A stretch of 64,000 nucleotides of DNA from Mucor racemosus (Eukaryota > Mucoromycota > Mucoromycetes > Mucorales > Mucoraceae): NCBI GenBank assembly GCA_027405735.1, contig JAPEHQ010000006.1:2170001-2234000 (forward strand). The letters run 5' to 3'. Below the pieces are notes generated by a model. It made no database searches. It was not told where the DNA came from and worked only from the letters and a program-made list of their open reading frames with translations. The translations under genes were made by a program, and so were the position numbers. Positions 57,481-64,000 of this stretch are shown here, piece by piece; the first letter of the stretch is position 1; every line of letters begins with the position of its first letter.

Positions 57481-60400
57481 TTAACCAGTAAATGAAAAGT
57501 TGGTTCTGGGTCGACCAATTCTAGCTGCCTTTGTCTTTTTAGCGGGTGTGGATGCATTACTATCTTCATCAGTATTTATGGTATCCTCTCCAGCGCTGAA
57601 TAATCTATCGACATTGGAAGGACTAAGAGCAGGCGTAGATTCCTTTGAGCCCTCTGATGCCAATGTTTGTTTTCTTGATTTTTTTACTGGTCTTGCTGCC
57701 TTCTTTTGTTCTTCTTCTTCAGCTTTACGTTTCAATTGTAATTGCAGTTTATCATCAAGTTCTATAATTTTGAGAAGGCGTTTAATATCACAATGTCAAA
57801 AAAAAAAAAAAAAAAAAAGATTTAGTTGATAATAGATCTTACCTTCGTCATCTAAAAGAAGTGATACAATCTCTCTTGGTTTAAAGTCGACTTGTCTGAA
57901 TTCTCCACCAGAAATAACAACCTTTTGAATCTATTTATGCAATACAATTGTTAATAAATTATTTCATGCCAATCTATTTTTGTAATAACTTACTTCATCC
58001 TTTTGCTTGGCTCTCTGTAAGATTCTTTCTTCGATTGTACCCTTTGTAATCAAACGATAAACAGTGACCTGCTTGGTTTGACCAAGACGATGAGCACGAT
58101 CCATTGCCTGCTGATCAACAGTAGGATTCCAATCACTATCATAGAAAATAACAGTATCTGCAGCTGTCAAATTGATACCCAAACCACCAGCACGTGTACT
58201 CAGTAAAAAGATAAAGATTTCGGGTCTTGTTTGCCAATCTTGTACCATATCACGACGATCAGAGATCTTGGAGGAACCATCCAAACGAAGATAACGGTAT
58301 TGTTTATAAGCAATATACTCTTCAAATAAATCAATCATACGAGTCATTTGGAAGTAAATCAAACAACGATGATCCTCTGTCTTGAGTCTTTCTAACAATT
58401 TATCCATAGTGGCTAATTTACCAGAATCTAAAATGAGATCCTTCATTGATGGCACCTTCATCCATGAGAAACCATAGCCAGATGATGGCACAGTCAAAAC
58501 ACCAGTATTCGTCTTTTGTACAACAGCAGCCAGATTGGATTGCTCTTCAGGCATTGTCTTTGTAACATATTCAGGGGTTCCAAACAGACATGATCTTGTA
58601 TTGACATCAAACATGTATTCACGTTTCTCACGAATAAATGAAACATCATCACAAATAATATCAACAGGTACTGAATTCACCTAATATATGTAATAGTTAG
58701 TTTAGGTTACGACATGAAAATAATGAATCAAAAACTTACTGCAGGCAAGTAACATTGATCAAATACACGGGTATCTTGAATAAATTTATCAGAGACATGC
58801 AACAATTCATCTAAAGCTGATCCAGGAGTAGCCATTAAAGTTGATGTAGGTTTACTAGTTTCTGTAATGAGGAATAACGCTGATGTATTCATGACTGATT
58901 GAGGATCATCGCTGTATAAACTTCTTCTGGCTCTCTGATCACGTTTGGCTAAATAATCTAACCATTTTTCCAATAATGTTGCTTTAAACAAATAACTTGC
59001 TTCCTGTGGTACCATATCTGTGAATCTCAAAAATGAGAATGCAGAATTTGCTTCATTTGAAAATTCAGAATCATAAATGTTGTTGGTGCTCCAGATATTC
59101 AAGGTATTATTGAGTAATTTTCTTCTATAACCAGCATTGGAATCAGGACCCACTACTCTAAGGATACCACCGTTTCTATAAAGCTTCTTGGGAATACGGT
59201 ATTTGATGTGACTAGTAGCAGAATAAGGACAATATAAGTGTGTTTCTTTAGAAAGAGAGCCTGTTACGCTGAAATCACAAAATGACATTGGTGATTCGAC
59301 ATCAGCACGTTCGAATAATTCAGGGTGATTACAGACTTTTCTGAATTGCATGACTAAATTCATCAAACTATCCATGTTTTCAAGATCGCCTAATGATGTC
59401 GCCTTTTCCAACAATTCTGAAATTGAGATCTTTTCCTTCAATCCACGATACAATGCTCTTTGTCTAGCTGTCAAATCACAAAAGACTTCGACCTCAATCT
59501 TCTCTCCCAATTCATGCTGGACATTACGTTTAATACGACGCAACATGAATGGTTTCAAAATCATATGCAGACGTCTCAATTGATGTTGATTCAATGATCC
59601 TCGATTTTCAGCATGGCTTTCAATATCCTTGGAAAACCATTCACTAAATTCTTCGTGAGAATCAAACAATGTAGGCATGATAAAATGAAGTAAAGCCCAT
59701 AATTCTTGCATACTGTTTTGAATAGGTGTACCTGTCAATAACAATCTATTACGGCAGTGAAATCCAAGTAATTGCTTCCAACGTGCACTAGATGAACTCT
59801 TGATAGCTTGTGCTTCATCCAGAATCATGTATTGCCATTTTACTCGTTGGAAATAGGTTACATCAGTAAGAACAAGTTGATAACTGGTAATAACAATGTG
59901 GAATGGTGCATCCTTTCCGTACAATTGTTTCTTATTCCAAAATTGACGCAGTATCTTACGATCCTTGGGATTACCCCAATATGGAAGTGCCTAAACCAAA
60001 ACGTAGTGAGCATGTATGCATTTTATATCTTCAAGGAGATGATATACTTACTCTGAATTGTGGGACAAACTTGGCAAACTCTTGTTGCCAATTGTGAAGT
60101 GTGGATGCAGGAGCAATAACCAAGAATGGACCCCAGATATTATGCACCTCGGCCAAATAAGCCAACAATGATATAGATTGAACGGTCTATAAACAAGTAT
60201 TAGTTAATAAACTGGTAATAATATAGGTTGATATATATAACTTACCTTTCCCAAACCCATTTCATCTGCAAGAATACCATTAATACCTTGTTCATAAAGA
60301 TTTGCAAGCCAATTAAGACCCTTCAATTGATAACTCTTGAGTTGACACATGAGCATATTTGGTTGTGAAACTTCAGGGCCCGAACCCATACTTGAAGGCT

Positions 60401-62906
60401 CTTGGAAATTCATATCATCAAATGCCATTTGATTCATGCTACTAACATCATCTCCAGCTGCTAAGCGTCTTTCACGAGCACCTTCATCGAATTCCCTTGT
60501 TTGTTCTCGTTGTTTAGCCAAAGCATTTTGAGCACTCAATCTAGCCTTTTCTTTCAAAACAGCTTCATCTTCTTCATCAAAATCAACTTCACCGATATGA
60601 GTGACACCTATACTAGCATCCAATTCATCCGAAGCAGCAACAGGAGCGAGAGGCGTAGATAAACCGGAAGGAGCAGGTTGAGCTGTTTCATCATCTTCCT
60701 CGGTATCTTGTTTAATTTTTCTACCGATGAAATGACTATACAATTCAGTTTGAGTAATCAAAAAGTTCAATTTACGAGCTTGACGTTGTGCTTCTCTACG
60801 TTCTTCTTCTTGCTTTAATCGATCGAGTGCTTCCTTTTCTGCCTTTTTACGTAATTCTCTCTCTTCCTTTTCATTCTTCTTCCAGAAAAGTAGCATTTCT
60901 TTACTAGCACGTTTGGCTTTATTTTGCATATCACGATTAGCACGACCACCATTAGTGGCAGCACGTCGAACTTCCTTTTGACAGTATTGAGCAACTTTTT
61001 TACAGTTACCAGATCGAGTTGCTTGTACACGAGATAAGATACGTGTCATTCTTGGAACATCCTTCCTAGCAATTGTTAACCAAATCTTCTTTCTTTCATC
61101 TTCAACCTTGCGTTCTGTTGCTGGCTTACGGCCATTATCATCTAAATCATCATGGATCTCAGTATCGGTAGTGTCGCCGTCGCTTCTTTGGTGATGATGA
61201 TGAGATTTATATTTTCTGCCAGATCGTTTGGATTTTGGATTAAATAAATCACTAGACGGCATTGATGTACCAAATCTTTTGTAGTAAATCTGTTCGATAC
61301 GTTCTTTCATTCTAGCATGTCGTCTCTACACAGAATTATTAATATGTATTTGAAAGAGAAAAACTACAATCAAACATCCTTACAGCTTCCTTCTTTTCGT
61401 ATTCTTCGATGATTCGTCTTTTTCTTCTATGAACTTCGACCATGAATTTAATCATTTCTTCTCTGTGTGTATGGAGAATCTCATCGTCGTCGTCTTCTCC
61501 AGCATCAGAAGATAATAACTCTTCACGAGTACGCTTAACAGCAGACTTTTTTGGCTTGGAAAATTTCTCAATGTCACTTAAATCATCTGCTGAAGAGTCA
61601 CTATCATCGCTTTGCACAATAACTATAAAGAAAGAAAAAATGCATATAATGTATATTAGATGTTACTCACATTAGACTGATCTAATTGCATTGGTTATTT
61701 ACCTATTTTTTTCTATATGAATAAACTGTTAATACAATGTGGAACCCAAATGAAAAATGAAAAAATTACCTTTGAAGCAGCGGATTTTCCATTATTGGGC
61801 TTACTAGGGCCCTTATTTGAAGTAACAATTTTGGGTGATTTGATTAAAGGAATATCTTCCGTATCTGTATCTGAGTCAGCCATTTGGTATTTGTCATCGT
61901 TATCATTATTGAGCAAATTCCGAATGCCATTATTTCTACGCTCAATAGGATCAAAAGAACTAAATTGTGGTGGGATAGTATTTGTATGTGCAATATTTGA
62001 TTGAGCAATGCTAGCAGGAGGAAGGTTATTGTTATGAAGATTAGCCGGAGGAAGATTGGAAGGAGGTGGATGAGGGCGATTTGCTGGTGCAACATGAGCA
62101 GGGGCAATGTTGGTGGGAGGAAAGTTATTGGCAGGAATAGGTACTGGCATTTCAGTAGGTGAGTAAACTGCTCTACGATCATTGTTATCTGATGAAAGTA
62201 ATTGAGATATAGACATTACTGGTGAAATAACTGGCTGGTTGCGATCCTGTGAACAAATTGATTGATTAAAATACAAAGCACTACAAAAAGTAAAAATGTC
62301 ATTTTCTTACCTGCATTGGTGAAAGCGTTTCTGACATCTTTTTTTTTTTTTTTTGATTTCAAAGGTAAAAAAGTAAGTTATATAAATCCATTTATAAAAA
62401 CTAAAATATACATACAATTGTTGGTTGATAGTTGCTACGGATAGGATCATATGGAGGGTTTGGTTGTGCAAGTTGTTGGGGAGAATATGGTTGAGGATAT
62501 CCCCTTGGTGGTGGAGGATATTGATGAGTATTCTAAATTATGAAATTGATTAGATTTTAGCCATGGCTACCATGGTTACCATAGTAAAAATGTATATAGA
62601 TATAACTGATAGTACCTGTTCCCATGATGTTGGAGGATATGCCGAAACAAAATTATCGCGAGCTGCATAATCTTGCTGCTGCTGTTGTTGCTGTGGTGGT
62701 GGTGGTGGTGGCGGCTGCTGTTGCTGCTGAGGTGGATGATTTGAATAAGCAGCAGGTGGATAAGGTCTATTATTCATAGGTCCAGGGTTATATCTATTAT
62801 ATTCCCATTCTTCCGATGTGATGGGTGGTAAAGATACATCTGGTGAATTTTGGTCGGTTTGTGCCTGTGGTCTATGAGGCGACTGATTGGATTGTTCAAA
62901 CGCCAT
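57481..62906 (-). CDS. INO80: INO80 chromatin-remodelling ATPase (catalytic subunit)
   Basis: Twelve exons join in frame to 1560 residues: 62906-62616, 62532-62416, 62337-62311, 62246-61770, 61712-61703, 61622-61384, 61325-60246, 60186-60052, 59990-58740, 58680-57994, 57930-57843, 57761-57481. The N-terminus is disordered and rich in Pro/Gln. The DBINO domain ([20 protein letters not shown], about residues 465-600) precedes a SNF2 ATPase with DEMGLGK (about 741-747), LDEAQ (about 849) and [10 protein letters not shown]. An INO80-type insertion follows ([15 protein letters not shown]), then the helicase C part with [20 protein letters not shown] and [21 protein letters not shown]80 slides nucleosomes and handles H2A.Z at promoters and replication forks. 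The C-terminus is basic and Ser-rich. Exon 5 has only 10 nt. Exon 3 (27 nt, phase 0) follows an unusual acceptor in an A run and could be skipped without losing frame. Confidence 0.95.
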
Positions 62907-64000
62907 TCATAAAATCTCTACAAATTAAACTGGGAAATCTCTTTTGAATTTATATGGTTTTGTTGGTTTTCTCTTTTTGAAAATGAAAAAAAAAACTGTT
63001 TTTAGAGGAGAAAAGAAGATGAGAAATAAAGCTAGATGGTTGGAAGGGAAGCGCGCTCTTGCTTTCTTTTTATAATACCATATAACCCAACCCTTTTCAT
63101 ACGTATTGCACGTCACTTTGTGACGCTAAGATAAAAAGAAGTTTTGGATAGATTGAAAGCAATGTATCAAAAGCAAACATGGTCCTACATGAATCTCATG
63201 ATGATCCAAATCAATCAATGATAAAAAAGAAGTTTTTTTTTTTAGGAAAATAGATTTTCAACAAGGATATTGAAACAAAAATGTTTTGAAATTACATTGG
63301 TATGACATTGTATTGATATTTTCATTTGTATTTGATTAAAAAAATGTAAAGATATACGCAAAACAGATTAAGCTTTCATCATTCGTACCAAAGAACTCAG
63401 ACATCCGAAAGACTGCCCAGCTTGCGTTATTTTTCTCTGAGTGCAATTGATTTGAGATCCGTCAAAGACTGAGATGCCATTAAGCCAGATCATATAGGTT
63501 AAATCAAACACCGGATTAAAACATACTGGTCCATAATTTGCGGTTCACAAAGAGAGTTGCATGGTTTGACATTGTACACCGAGTTGTGGTTAAAACATTA
63601 TTTAAAAAGATATAAATTTATCTATATAACGTTGATTTTGTTCTAAAATGTAGTAAGCTTATTACCTTCGAAATATTTATCGCTCAATTGTTGGCTAATT
63701 TAACAAAAATTGCTGTAATTTGACATTTGTCGATCAATAACAATTTATTTGATAGCCTAGCAACAAGCTAAGGTTTGACACTTGGTCCCACGACAGCTTC
63801 ATGGGAAATCATCGCTACGGTTTTAACATTAGAATATAGCTACGCAATGAGCCCATTTGATGGTATAATTAATAATTTCTTAAATTTGTCGTATAATGAA
63901 TGAAATGTATCATTTTATGTCATTTTGGTTTATAACTCAGAAATCATTTGAGCAGCAATGTTACATAATCGACAACAATGTTTACAAATTATACATGGGT
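62907..64000. other. INO80 upstream region and a possible gene remnant
   Basis: Near 63111-63125 the palindrome CGTCACTTTGTGACG contains two TGACG half-sites and could be a bZIP-type binding site for INO80. Further right, the minus strand from about 63545 to 63368 is open and ends in a stop; it contains GPVCFNPVFDLTYMIWLNGI, then SVFDGSQINCTQRK and QSFGCLSSLVRMMKA. This looks like the end of a small Cys-containing protein, preceded by an in-frame TGA at about 63547. The rest is AT-rich. Confidence 0.35.

Overview
The window looks like nuclear DNA of an early-diverging filamentous fungus, most likely a Mucorales-type member of Mucoromycota. The grounds are AT-rich intergenic DNA, many short introns (about 49-120 nt) with GTAAGT/GTATGT-like donors, and the protein set itself. 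Placing it in Mucorales is inference; a fungus is well supported.

Genes in order: the 5' end of an unidentified membrane-anchored protein (1-189, -); a BUD6/AIP3-type polarity protein (3016-5514, -); a small secreted protein (14276-14780, -); ATG9 (15511-17949, +); delta-1-pyrroline-5-carboxylate dehydrogenase (18984-20814, +); a RIB2-type deaminase (21108-21590, -); the proteasome ubiquitin receptor RPN13 (39160-40412, +); a MARCH5-like RING-CH membrane E3 ligase (40715-42110, -), divergent from RPB7 (42539-43383, +); S-adenosylmethionine synthetase (46387-47866, +); a possible small membrane protein (48305-48739, -); and the INO80 ATPase (57481-62906, -). I rebuilt exon structures by following frame and splice sites; in every multi-exon gene the exons join in frame. 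The genes are unrelated housekeeping functions with no operon-like logic.

Between them lie three large repeat tracts (about 6.1-12.9 kb, 22.5-38.7 kb and 49.2-57.1 kb). A repeat called P here occurs as an almost perfect 1.9-kb-arm palindrome (7.3-12.65 kb), a second diverged palindrome (31.1-36.8 kb) and two further copies (24.3-26.4 and 52.8-55.9 kb). P ends in CACTACGGCCGAAC-like termini, is flanked or centred by an array of short GNGCAYAA-type motifs, and carries two recognisable exons of a cytoplasmic dynein intermediate chain gene. Repeat T (TGCAGT termini, GTTAT target duplication), repeat S and repeat Q (four copies of about 1.2 kb) are interleaved with it. A decayed Ty3/gypsy-like pol region (26.9-31.1 kb) interrupts P DNA and is itself split by a decayed Tc1/mariner element (28397-30041) with TA duplications.

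The most unusual item is the P family: a gene-fragment-carrying palindromic repeat of which no autonomous partner is seen here. In fungi with active RNA silencing its inverted dynein exons could be a source of double-stranded RNA. That role is speculation and needs small-RNA data.
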